A DNA stretch of 42,515 nt, from assembly GCA_018500125.2 (NCBI GenBank), contig JAHBAM020000105.1, positions 1-42,515 of the forward strand. Direction: 5' to 3'. The position numbers and the translations under genes are program-made. The notes beneath the pieces are model-generated. The model was given only the letters and a program-made list of their open reading frames with translations, did not search any database and was not told where the DNA came from. Source of the DNA: Roseobacter sp. Lineage in GTDB: Bacteria > Pseudomonadota > Alphaproteobacteria > Rhodobacterales > Rhodobacteraceae. How positions within the stretch are numbered: the stretch's first letter is position 1; each line of letters opens with the position of its first letter. Below are positions 30,435 through 38,883 of this stretch, in pieces.

Positions 30435-31175
30435 ATGCTCGGCGAAATCAGCTACTGGGGCGCAGCATTGGCCGGGCTGGTGGCGTTTTTTACGCCCTGT
30501 ATCCTGCCGATGGTCCCGTTTTATCTGAGTTATATGGCGGGGATATCCATGAGCGAGCTGCGCGAGGAGGGCGATATTGCGCCCGGCGCGCAAAAGCGGC
30601 TTGTCGTCTCGGCCGTCATGTTTGCCTTGGGGGTGACAACGATCTTCATGCTGCTGGGCTTGGGAGCGACGGCTCTGGGGCAGGCTTTTGCACAGTGGAA
30701 GCAGCCTTTGTCTTATGTCGCGGCGGCGGTGATCTTTGTCTTTGGTCTGCATTTTCTGGGGGTGATCCGTATCGGATTTCTCTATCGGGAGGCGCGGATG
30801 GAGAGCAAGGCCGACCCTTCGACCGTGCTGGGCGCCTATGTCATGGGGCTGGCTTTCGGTTTTGGCTGGACGGCTTGTGTCGGGCCTGTGCTGGCGTCGA
30901 TTCTGTTTATGGCGAGCGGTATGGGCGAGCTGTGGAAGGGAGCGCTTTTGCTGGCCTGTTTCGGGCTGGGAATGACGGCGCCTTTTGTTCTGGCGGCTCT
31001 GTTTGCGAAGCCGTTTCTGAGCTTCATGGCGCGCTTCCGCCAGTATCAGGGCCACGTCGAAAAGGTCATGGGGGTGATGCTGATCGTGTTTGCGATCCTG
31101 ATTGCGACAAACACGGTGAATCTGATTGCCAACTGGATGATCGAGGTTTTCCCCAGCTTTCAGACGCTGGGATGA
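30435..31175 (+). CDS. soxV: Cytochrome c biogenesis protein CcdA family, SoxV
   Basis: GLVAFFTPCILPMVPFYLSYMAGIS and GFGWTACVGPVLASIL CcdA cysteine motifs; TM-rich. Confidence 0.94.
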   Translation: MLGEISYWGAALAGLVAFFTPCILPMVPFYLSYMAGISMSELREEGDIAPGAQKRLVVSAVMFALGVTTIFMLLGLGATALGQAFAQWKQPLSYVAAAVIFVFGLHFLGVIRIGFLYREARMESKADPSTVLGAYVMGLAFGFGWTACVGPVLASILFMASGMGELWKGALLLACFGLGMTAPFVLAALFAKPFLSFMARFRQYQGHVEKVMGVMLIVFAILIATNTVNLIANWMIEVFPSFQTLG

Positions 31176-31196
31176 TGCGTGTAACGGGAGAGAGAT

Positions 31197-31760
31197 ATGA
31201 ATAAGATAGTGGCGGGTATCGCCGCGCTTTTGATTGGGCTGCCGGTTTACGGGGCCGAGCTTGGCGATGACGGGCTGCACAAGGCGGCCTGGATGCGTGA
31301 TACCTTCAAAGACCTGCGCGAAGATCTGGCCGAGGCCAACGCGGAGGGCAAGCGCCTTGCGATCATCATCGAGCAGCGCGGCTGCATCTATTGCAAGAAG
31401 ATGCATGAGGAGGTCTTTGTCGTTCCCGAGATCGACAGCTACATCACGGAGAATTACTTTTTCGTCCAGATCAATATGTTCGGAGATGTGGAGGTCACGG
31501 ATTTTGACGGCGAGACTTTGCCTGAAAAAGAGATGGTCCAGAAATGGGGCGCGCTTTTCACGCCCCTGATGATCTATTTTCCCGAAGAGGTGGCCGAGGG
31601 GCTGAGCGCGCCGCAGGCGGCTGTGGCGCAGGTGCCCGGTGCTTTTGGGAAATGGACCACGCTCAATATGCTGACCTGGGTGAAAGAAAAAGGCTATGCT
31701 GGCGAGGAGCCTTTCCAGAAATATCATGCGCGTATGCTGGAGACGCAACTTTCGGAATGA
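31197..31760 (+). CDS. soxW: Periplasmic thioredoxin SoxW
   Basis: IIIEQRGCIYCKKMHEEVFVVPEI; position after soxV. Confidence 0.92.
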   Translation: MNKIVAGIAALLIGLPVYGAELGDDGLHKAAWMRDTFKDLREDLAEANAEGKRLAIIIEQRGCIYCKKMHEEVFVVPEIDSYITENYFFVQINMFGDVEVTDFDGETLPEKEMVQKWGALFTPLMIYFPEEVAEGLSAPQAAVAQVPGAFGKWTTLNMLTWVKEKGYAGEEPFQKYHARMLETQLSE

Positions 31761-31818
31761 TTTTTCGGGGCTTTGGAGCCTAAGAGACCGTGGGTCGCTC
31801 AAAGGCGTATAAATAGGT

Positions 31819-31838
31819 AAATTCATTTTCGTGAATTT
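31819..31838. promoter_or_regulatory. Candidate SoxR operator upstream of soxX
   Basis: AAATTCA-TTTTCG-TGAATTT perfect 7-bp inverted repeat containing ATTC-N8-GAAT. Confidence 0.7.
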
Positions 31839-31919
31839 GTTGTTGCGAGTCTCTTGCCTGTCCACTACGGTATGCAGAGCTAACCTAGCTTTAGAACACG
31901 GGTGGCCAAGGGAGGAATT

Positions 31920-32396
31920 ATGAGGTTCACAACACTTGCACTGGCGGCAACGCTGACAGCCGGAGCGGCTTATGCGGATATGGTTGCACCAAAAGATGTC
32001 GTCTTCACCGAAGATGGCGCGGTTGAAATGTCGCTGAGTGGCGCGGCTGGCAACGTCGAGGAAGGCATTGGTGTCTACTCGAGCCGCAGCAAAGGCAATT
32101 GCGTTGCTTGTCATGTCGTCAGCTCGCTGCCGGATGTCGCATTTCCGGGCAATATCGGCCCGGCGCTTGATGGCGTCGCAGACCGTTGGAATGAGGCGGA
32201 GTTGCGCGGTATCGTGTCAAACGCCAAGCTGACATACGACGGAACGATGATGCCGAGTTACTATAAGGTCGAGGGCTATCAGCGTCCGGGCAATGCCTAT
32301 ACCGGCAAGGCCGCAGAGGGTGCTCTGGATCCGCTTTTGAGCGCACAGCAGATTGAAGATGTTGTTGCGTTCCTGATGACACTGAAAGACGAGTGA
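31920..32396 (+). CDS. soxX: Sulfur oxidation c-type cytochrome SoxX
   Basis: Signal peptide, CVACHV haem motif, FPGNIGPALDGVADRW, GGAGG-type RBS at 31911. Confidence 0.95.
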   Translation: MRFTTLALAATLTAGAAYADMVAPKDVVFTEDGAVEMSLSGAAGNVEEGIGVYSSRSKGNCVACHVVSSLPDVAFPGNIGPALDGVADRWNEAELRGIVSNAKLTYDGTMMPSYYKVEGYQRPGNAYTGKAAEGALDPLLSAQQIEDVVAFLMTLKDE

Positions 32397-32441
32397 TCCA
32401 GTCCGCTGGACCGCTTTGAGAGAGACGTAAAGGAGTTAGAT

Positions 32442-32858
32442 ATGGAATTTTCACGACGTGATACGCTTGCCCTTGGGGTCGGCGCTGTTGCCCTGACAAT
32501 TCTGCCGTTTCAGGCCACTGCGGCCGCCGACGACATGATTGCAGCGTTTACAGGTGGCGCAGATGTGGCTGAAGGCGGTGTAACGCTGACGGCTCCTGAA
32601 ATCGCCGAAAATGGGAATACTGTTCCAGTCACCGTATCGGCGGACGGCGCAGAGGCGATTTTGCTTCTGGCGGCGGGCAACCCGACACCTGATGTGGCAA
32701 CATTTAATTTTGGCGAGCTGTCCGGTAGCCAGAGTGCCTCAACACGCATCCGTCTTGCCGGCACGCAAGATGTTGTTGCTGTGGCCAAGATGGCAGACGG
32801 CACATTTGCCCGCGCAAGCTCGACTGTAAAAGTGACCATTGGCGGCTGCGGCGGCTAA
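32442..32858 (+). CDS. soxY: Thiosulfate oxidation carrier protein SoxY
   Basis: Tat-like SRRDTLALG signal and C-terminal GGCGG carrier motif. Confidence 0.97.
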   Translation: MEFSRRDTLALGVGAVALTILPFQATAAADDMIAAFTGGADVAEGGVTLTAPEIAENGNTVPVTVSADGAEAILLLAAGNPTPDVATFNFGELSGSQSASTRIRLAGTQDVVAVAKMADGTFARASSTVKVTIGGCGG

Positions 32859-32876
32859 TCAGAGGAGACGAAAAAA

Positions 32877-33206
32877 ATGGCAGATGGTGTAAAACCCCGC
32901 GTCAAAGCCCCCAAGTCGGCAGCAGCTGGCGAAGTTGTGACGATCAAGACTCTGATCAGTCACAGCATGGAATCAGGCCAGCGCAAAGACAGCGATGGCA
33001 ACAAGATTCCACGCTCGATCATCAACCGCTTTACCGCGGAATTTAACGGTAAGATGGTGATTGATGTTGCGCTCGCACCTGCGATCTCGACAAACCCGTA
33101 TTTCGAATTCGAAGCAACTGTTCCTGAAGCCGGTGATTTCAAATTCACCTGGTATGACGACGACGGTTCTGTCTACGAAGACGCAAAATCAGTCGCAATC
33201 GCCTGA
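32877..33206 (+). CDS. soxZ: Thiosulfate oxidation carrier complex protein SoxZ
   Basis: VVTIKTLISHSMESGQRKDSDGNKIPR. Confidence 0.97.
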   Translation: MADGVKPRVKAPKSAAAGEVVTIKTLISHSMESGQRKDSDGNKIPRSIINRFTAEFNGKMVIDVALAPAISTNPYFEFEATVPEAGDFKFTWYDDDGSVYEDAKSVAIA

Positions 33207-33218
33207 TCAACACGCAGA

Positions 33219-33249
33219 AGTGCCTTGCCCCGCAGAAGGGCAGGGTGCT
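33219..33249 (+). other. soxZ-soxA intercistronic RNA hairpin
   Basis: AGTGCCTTGCCC-cgcagaa-GGGCAGGGTGCT, 12-bp stem with three G-U wobbles that pair only in the sense RNA. Confidence 0.55.
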
Positions 33250-33267
33250 TTCCAAGGGAGGAAATGC

Positions 33268-34119
33268 ATGAACTTCAAGATAATGTCCCTCATCGGCGCG
33301 GTTGCGCTTGCTGTGCCAACATTTGGCATGGCTGACCCCGACGATGACACGCTGGTGATCAACGGCGATATCGCGATCACCACCAAAGCCCCGGCGCCTG
33401 CCCATTTGTCAGATTCGCTTGATGAAGTGATGTCTGGCTGGCACTTTCGCTCAGACGAAACACAGGCCATGGAAATGGACGATTTTGACAACCCCGGCAT
33501 GATTTTTGTCGAAGAGGGCGCCGAAATCTGGAATGCGGTTGACGGAAGCGAAGGCAAGTCCTGCGCAAGCTGTCACGGAGCGCCTGAAGAGATGGCCGGC
33601 GTAAAGGCCGTCTATCCGAAGTGGAACGACGCCGCAGGCGAAGTGCGCACAATCCAGATGCAAGTCAATGATTGCCGTGAAAACCGCATGGGCGCGAAGC
33701 CCTGGAAAACAGACAAGGGCGGCTCTATCCCTATGGAAGCGCTGCTGGCGTCTGTGTCACGCGGTTTGCCTGTCAATGTCGCGATCGACGGTCCGGCTCA
33801 GGCCACATGGGAAAAAGGTAAAGAGATTTACTACACCCGCTATGGCCAGCTTGAGCTGTCTTGTGCCAATTGCCACGAAGACAACTATGGCAATATGATC
33901 CGCGCGGATCATTTGAGCCAAGGCCAGATCAACGGCTTTCCCACATACCGTTTGAAAAACGCCAAGCTGAACGGCACGCACAGCCGCTTTAAGGGCTGCG
34001 TCCGTGACACACGCGCTGAAACATTCAGCCCGGGCAGCGCAGAGTTTGTTGCGCTTGAGCTTTATGTCGCCAGCCGCGGCAACGGTCTTTCGATCGAAGG
34101 GCCTTCTGTCCGCAACTAA
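33268..34119 (+). CDS. soxA: Sulfur oxidation c-type cytochrome SoxA
   Basis: Signal peptide; two CxxCH motifs (CASCH, CANCH); KGCVRDTRAETFSPGS active-site Cys region. Confidence 0.95.
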   Translation: MNFKIMSLIGAVALAVPTFGMADPDDDTLVINGDIAITTKAPAPAHLSDSLDEVMSGWHFRSDETQAMEMDDFDNPGMIFVEEGAEIWNAVDGSEGKSCASCHGAPEEMAGVKAVYPKWNDAAGEVRTIQMQVNDCRENRMGAKPWKTDKGGSIPMEALLASVSRGLPVNVAIDGPAQATWEKGKEIYYTRYGQLELSCANCHEDNYGNMIRADHLSQGQINGFPTYRLKNAKLNGTHSRFKGCVRDTRAETFSPGSAEFVALELYVASRGNGLSIEGPSVRN

Positions 34120-34130
34120 ACCATCTAAAG

Positions 34131-34162
34131 CCCGCATCTCGACAGAGGTGCGGGTCTCTTTT
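34131..34162 (+). terminator. Intrinsic-terminator-like hairpin between soxA and soxB
   Basis: CCCGCATCTC-GACA-GAGGTGCGGG (one G-U) followed by TCTCTTTTTG. Confidence 0.75.
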
Positions 34163-34226
34163 TGTCAGAACGCATTAGGTTTTGTGCATATGTTGCCGCC
34201 AATGCCCGAAGGAAGGTTCTCTTGCC

Positions 34227-35924
34227 ATGATCTCACGCCGCGATTTTCTCCAAGTTTCTATGGCCGCCTCGGCACTTTATGGTGCGAGCGGATTTGGCAA
34301 TTGGGCCCGTCTGGCGGCGCAGCAGGCGCTCACGCAGGACCAGCTTCTGGAGTTTGAAACCTATGGCAACGTGAGCCTTATTCACGTCACCGATATCCAT
34401 GCGCAGATGAAGCCGATCTTCTTCCGCGAACCAGAGGTCAATATTGGCGTTGGGGAGAACAAGGGCTTTGTGCCCCATATTACCGGCGCGGACTTCCGCA
34501 AGGCCTATGGCGTTGCCGATGGCAGCCCTGCGGCCTATGCGCTGAGCTACAACGACTTTACCTCGCTTGCGCAGCAATATGGCCGTGTCGGCGGGCTTGA
34601 CCGTGTGGCGACTGTGGTCAACGCGATCCGCGCCGACCGCCCTGATGCGCTCTTGCTGGATGGTGGCGATACATGGCATGGCTCCTATACCTGCTACCAG
34701 ACCGAGGGGCAGGATATGGTCAATGTTATGAACGCGCTCAAGCCCGATGCGATGACGTTCCACTGGGAATTTACACTCGGTTCGGAGCGGGTGAACGAGC
34801 TTGTCTCGAGCCTGCCGTTTACCTCGCTTGGGCAGAATATTTTCGATGCGGAATGGGACGAGCCAGCCGAGCTTTTCAAGCCCTACAAGTTCTTTGAGCG
34901 CGGCGGTGTGAAAGTGGCCGTGATCGGGCAAGCCTTCCCTTATATGCCGATTGCCAACCCGCGCTGGATGTTCCCGGAATACTCCTTCGGGATCCGCGAA
35001 GACAATATGGCGGCCATGGTGCAGGAGGTGCGCGATCAGGGGGCCGAGCTTGTTGTTGTGCTGAGCCACAACGGCTTTGATGTGGACAAGAAGATGGCGG
35101 GCAATGTCGAGGGGATTGACGTGATCCTCTCCGGGCACACCCATGATGCGCTGCCCGAGCCTGTGCTTGTGGGCAAGACGCATATCATTGCCTCCGGCTC
35201 CAATGGCAAGTTTGTCAGCCGTATCGACCTTGATGTGCGCGACGGCGAAATGAAGGGCATCCGTCACAAGCTGATCCCGATTTTCTCGGATGTGATCACG
35301 CCGGATCAGGAGGTTGCGGCGCTGATTGATGCGCAGCGCGCGCCCTATGAGGACAAGCTCAAAGAGGTGATCGGCACGACCGATACGCTGCTCTACCGCC
35401 GCGGGAACTTTAACGGCTCTTGGGATGATCTGATCTGTAACGCGCTGATGTCTGAGCGCGAAGCCGATATCGCTATGAGCCCTGGCGTGCGGTGGGGGCC
35501 GAGCATCCTGCCGGGTCAACAGATCACACGGGAAGATATTTGGAACGTAACATCAATGACTTACGGGGAAGCTTATCGCAGCGAGATGACCGGTGAGTTC
35601 ATCAAGGTGATCCTTGAGGATGTGGGCGACAACCTGTTCAACCCGGACCCCTACTACCAGCAGGGCGGTGACATGGTCCGGATTGGCGGCATGGGCTATA
35701 AGATTGATGTGAGCAAGCCACAGGGCGAGCGGATCAGCGATATGACCCTCTTGAAGACCGGCGAAGCGATTGACCCCGCGAAAAACTATGTTGTGGCGGG
35801 CTGGGCCAGTGTGAACGAGGGCACGGAAGGCCCGCAGATTTGGGATGTGGTGGAAAACCACATTCGCAAAGAGGGCACTGTGCGGCTTGAGGAGAATACA
35901 TCGGTTCAGGTTACGGGGGCGTAA
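34227..35924 (+). CDS. soxB: Thiosulfohydrolase SoxB
   Basis: Tat motif RRDFLQVSMAASALYG; 5'-nucleotidase-like VTDIHAQMKP, DGGDTWHGSYT, LSGHTHDALPEP. Confidence 0.96.
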   Translation: MISRRDFLQVSMAASALYGASGFGNWARLAAQQALTQDQLLEFETYGNVSLIHVTDIHAQMKPIFFREPEVNIGVGENKGFVPHITGADFRKAYGVADGSPAAYALSYNDFTSLAQQYGRVGGLDRVATVVNAIRADRPDALLLDGGDTWHGSYTCYQTEGQDMVNVMNALKPDAMTFHWEFTLGSERVNELVSSLPFTSLGQNIFDAEWDEPAELFKPYKFFERGGVKVAVIGQAFPYMPIANPRWMFPEYSFGIREDNMAAMVQEVRDQGAELVVVLSHNGFDVDKKMAGNVEGIDVILSGHTHDALPEPVLVGKTHIIASGSNGKFVSRIDLDVRDGEMKGIRHKLIPIFSDVITPDQEVAALIDAQRAPYEDKLKEVIGTTDTLLYRRGNFNGSWDDLICNALMSEREADIAMSPGVRWGPSILPGQQITREDIWNVTSMTYGEAYRSEMTGEFIKVILEDVGDNLFNPDPYYQQGGDMVRIGGMGYKIDVSKPQGERISDMTLLKTGEAIDPAKNYVVAGWASVNEGTEGPQIWDVVENHIRKEGTVRLEENTSVQVTGA

Positions 35925-35935
35925 AGGCAGCGCAC

Positions 35936-35995
35936 CGGATTTATTTTGCCGGTTTGAAAATAAATCCGCCCGCGGGATGGTCCGCGGGCGGATTT
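35936..35995 (+). terminator. Overlapping hairpins downstream of soxB: alternative stem plus strong intrinsic terminator
   Basis: CGGATTTATTTT/AAAATAAATCCG (35936-35968) and AAATCCGCCCGCGG-GATGGT-CCGCGGGCGGATTT then TTG (35962-35995) share AAATCCG. Confidence 0.9.
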
Positions 35996-36012
35996 TTGTT
36001 TGGAGCGGTGTT

Positions 36013-36109
36013 TCGGCTGGCGCCGACCCGGAGGGGGGCCAGCCCCCCAGAGACAAAAGCCTGCCGGCTTTTGTCTCATCCCCCCGGGATATTTCGGGCA
36101 ATAAAAAAG
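36013..36109. repeat. Modular palindromic intergenic repeat, copy C (soxB-moxR spacer)
   Basis: GGGGGGCCAGCCCCCC, 28-nt hairpin GAGACAAAAGCC-TGCC-GGCTTTTGTCTC, CCCCCCGGGATATTTCGGGCAATAAAAAAG. Confidence 0.88.
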
Positions 36110-36125
36110 CCGGGAGAGCGGGCGC

Positions 36126-36998
36126 CTAGCGGCTCTGGCGGGCCATGAAGGCGAGGCGCTCGAAAAGATGCACATCCTGCTCGTTTTTCAAAAGCGCGCC
36201 GTGCAGTTTGGGCAGGGCATTGGCCGCATCGCGCCGCAGGTCTTCGGGGCCGAGGTCTTCGGCGAGCAGAAGCTTGAGCCAGTCGAGTACTTCGGAGGTG
36301 GAGGGTTTTTTCTTAAGACCCGATTGGTCGCGGATCTCGTAGAACTGGGTCAGCGCCGTTGTCAGGAGCTGTTCTTTGATGGCGGGGTGATGCACCGCCA
36401 CGATCTGGCGCATGGTCTCCATATCGGGGAAGCGGATGTAGTGAAAAAAGCAGCGGCGCAGGAAGGCGTCGGGCAGTTCTTTTTCGTTGTTGGAGGTGAT
36501 GATGATCACCGGGCGGTTTTGGGCGCGGATCGTCTCGCCGGTTTCATAGACATGAAACTCCATGCGGTCTAGCTCTTGCAGCAGGTCGTTGGGGAACTCG
36601 ATGTCGGCTTTGTCGACCTCGTCAATCAGGAGCACCACGCGCTCCTCGCTGGTGAAGGCCTCCCAGAGTTTGCCCTTTTTGATATAGTTTTTCACATCAT
36701 GCACCCGCGCCTCGCCGAGCTGGCTGTCGCGCAGCCGAGATACGGCGTCATACTCGTAAAGCCCTTGCTGGGCCTTGGTGGTGGATTTGATGTTCCATTC
36801 GATCATGCGCAGGCCCAAAGCGCTGGCGACCTGACGGGCCAGCTCTGTTTTTCCTGTGCCCGGCTCGCCTTTGACGAGGAGCGGGCGCTCGAGCGTGACG
36901 GCGGCGTTGACGGCTGTTTTGAGGTCTTCGGTGGCGATATAGGCCTTCGTTCCTTCAAATCTCATGTGAGCACTGCCTTCTTGATTGTTGATTTCCAA
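36126..36998 (-). CDS. MoxR-family AAA+ ATPase
   Basis: Walker A VKGEPGTGKTELARQ, LLIDEVDKAD, TSNNEKELPDAFLRRCFFHYI; likely start may be MRFEGTKAYI at 36965. Confidence 0.95.
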   Translation of the reverse strand: MEINNQEGSAHMRFEGTKAYIATEDLKTAVNAAVTLERPLLVKGEPGTGKTELARQVASALGLRMIEWNIKSTTKAQQGLYEYDAVSRLRDSQLGEARVHDVKNYIKKGKLWEAFTSEERVVLLIDEVDKADIEFPNDLLQELDRMEFHVYETGETIRAQNRPVIIITSNNEKELPDAFLRRCFFHYIRFPDMETMRQIVAVHHPAIKEQLLTTALTQFYEIRDQSGLKKKPSTSEVLDWLKLLLAEDLGPEDLRRDAANALPKLHGALLKNEQDVHLFERLAFMARQSR

Positions 36999-37113
36999 GG
37001 CAAACTATCCGAGACGCAATTTCACCGCAATCTGATGTTATGGGGTAGTGACAATCCGCTTCCTTAGGGGTAAGAGCGGCGCAGAAGAAGCGCGCAGTGT
37101 AGGAGAGTAACCC

Positions 37114-37572
37114 GTGTCATTGACTCGCTCAAACGTAGGGGTAAAGGAAATGAAAGCAGAGTTTTTTCTGCCTGATGATTATCGTCCAGCAGAGGACGAA
37201 CCTTTTATGAACGAGCGCCAGCTCGAATATTTCCGCCGAAAACTGATCACGTGGCGCGACGAATTGCTGGAAGGCAGTCGCGATACGATTGAAGGGCTTC
37301 AAGAGAGCACGCGCAATATTCCGGACGCAGCCGACCGCGCCTCGGAGGAGACCGATCGTGCGCTGGAGCTGCGCACCCGGGACCGCCAGCGCAAGCTTGT
37401 CTCAAAGATCGACGCGGCCTTGCGGCGGATCAGCGAGGGCGAATTCGGCTATTGTGAGGTGACGGGTGACCAGATTTCGCTCAAGCGCCTTGATGCGCGC
37501 CCGATTGCGACCATGAGCCTTGAGGCTCAGGAGCGCCACGAGCGCCGCGAGAAAGTCCACCGCGACGATTGA
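37114..37572 (+). CDS. dksA: RNA polymerase-binding protein DksA
   Basis: FMNERQLEYFRRKLITWRDELLEGSRDTIEGLQE...DRASEETDRALELRTRDRQRKL; alternative start MKAEFFLPDDY at 37150. Confidence 0.95.
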   Translation: MSLTRSNVGVKEMKAEFFLPDDYRPAEDEPFMNERQLEYFRRKLITWRDELLEGSRDTIEGLQESTRNIPDAADRASEETDRALELRTRDRQRKLVSKIDAALRRISEGEFGYCEVTGDQISLKRLDARPIATMSLEAQERHERREKVHRDD

Positions 37573-37647
37573 TGCGTGGATGGGACTGATACAGAATACC
37601 AAGGCGTCGGAGCTTCTGTTCCGGCGCTTTTTTGTTGAGAGGCAGGC

Positions 37648-38847
37648 ATGATCGAGGGCTTGAAAACCTATATTATCGGCGCCGGGATCGGCGGGCTGGC
37701 TTTGGCGCGGGTTTTGGCGCTGCGCGGCGCGGATGTGACCGTGCTGGAGCAGGCCGACGAGATCAAGGAAGTCGGTGCGGGGCTACAGATTTCGCCCAAC
37801 GGGCTGGCTGTGTTGCGCGCGATCGGGCTTGAGCCGGCGCTTGTCCGCAGCGGGGCTGTTCTGGCGGATACGGTGCGGCTGATGGACTATCGCGGCGGGG
37901 AAGTTGTCCGGCTTGATCTGACGCAGATGTCGCCGCAGAAATATTACTTTGTGCATCGGGCCGAGCTGATCTCACTCTTGGCCGAGGGGGCGCGGGCTGC
38001 GGGGGCAAAAATCGAGCTTTTGCAAAAGGTTGAGCGGGTTGAGGCGGGCGCGCCTGCGGCGCTTGTTTTGCAGGGAGGCGCGCGGCGGGAGGCGGATCTG
38101 GTGATTGGCGCGGATGGGGTCCATTCTGTGGTGCGCCCTGTGCTCAACGGGGTGCGGGCGCCGTTTTTCACCGGCAATGCCGCATGGCGGGCTGTTGTGC
38201 CCAACCATTGGGGGCGGCGCAGCGATGTGCAGGTTCATATGGGGCCGCGGCGGCATCTTGTGAGCTATCCTTTGATGGGGGGGCGGCTGATCAATCTGGT
38301 GGCTGTGCAAGAGCAGCGCGCCTGGCTTGAGGAGAGCTGGACGCAGGCCGACGATCCGGCCAATTTGCGCGCGGCGTTTGCGGATTTTGCGCCCGAGGTT
38401 GGCGAGATGCTGGACGCGGTGGACGAGGTCGGGCTTTGGGGCTTGTTCCGTCATCCTGTGGCCGAGCATTGGCACGGGCAGGGGCTTGCTCTCTTGGGCG
38501 ATGCGGCGCATCCGACCCTGCCGTTTCTGGCGCAGGGGGCTGTTATGGCGCTGGAGGATGCTTGGGGGCTGGGCGCGGCTTTGGAGCAGGCCGCAGGGCT
38601 TGGCACGGGGCTTGGCACGGGGCTTGAGACCTATCAGCTCTGGCGGCGGGCGCGGGCGCAAAAAGTCATCCGGGCGGCGACTGGCAACGCCTGGAAATAT
38701 CACCTCGGCGTTGGCCCGCTGCGCTTTGCGGCGCATACGGCTTTGCGGCTGGGCGGGGCGCTTGCGCCCCGGCGGATGCTTGGCCAGTTTGACTGGCTTT
38801 ATGGCTACGATATCACAGAGGCCTTGCCCGAAAAATCGGGCCGTTAA
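37648..38847 (+). CDS. FAD-dependent monooxygenase (salicylate hydroxylase-like)
   Basis: IIGAGIGGLALARVLALRGADVTVLEQ Rossmann motif, VIGADGVHSVVR, LLGDAAHPTLPFLAQGAVMALEDA. Confidence 0.94.
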   Translation: MIEGLKTYIIGAGIGGLALARVLALRGADVTVLEQADEIKEVGAGLQISPNGLAVLRAIGLEPALVRSGAVLADTVRLMDYRGGEVVRLDLTQMSPQKYYFVHRAELISLLAEGARAAGAKIELLQKVERVEAGAPAALVLQGGARREADLVIGADGVHSVVRPVLNGVRAPFFTGNAAWRAVVPNHWGRRSDVQVHMGPRRHLVSYPLMGGRLINLVAVQEQRAWLEESWTQADDPANLRAAFADFAPEVGEMLDAVDEVGLWGLFRHPVAEHWHGQGLALLGDAAHPTLPFLAQGAVMALEDAWGLGAALEQAAGLGTGLGTGLETYQLWRRARAQKVIRAATGNAWKYHLGVGPLRFAAHTALRLGGALAPRRMLGQFDWLYGYDITEALPEKSGR

Positions 38848-38883
38848 CCTTTCCGATTGGGCCGATTCGGGGGGGGTGATATG

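Noticed and set aside
30411-32114. 567-aa minus-strand ORF opposite soxV/soxW/soxX
   Set aside because: Antisense shadow of three well-supported sox genes; His/Arg/Gln-rich low-complexity composition and no domain motifs
34233-35519. 428-aa minus-strand ORF opposite soxB
   Set aside because: Antisense shadow of SoxB
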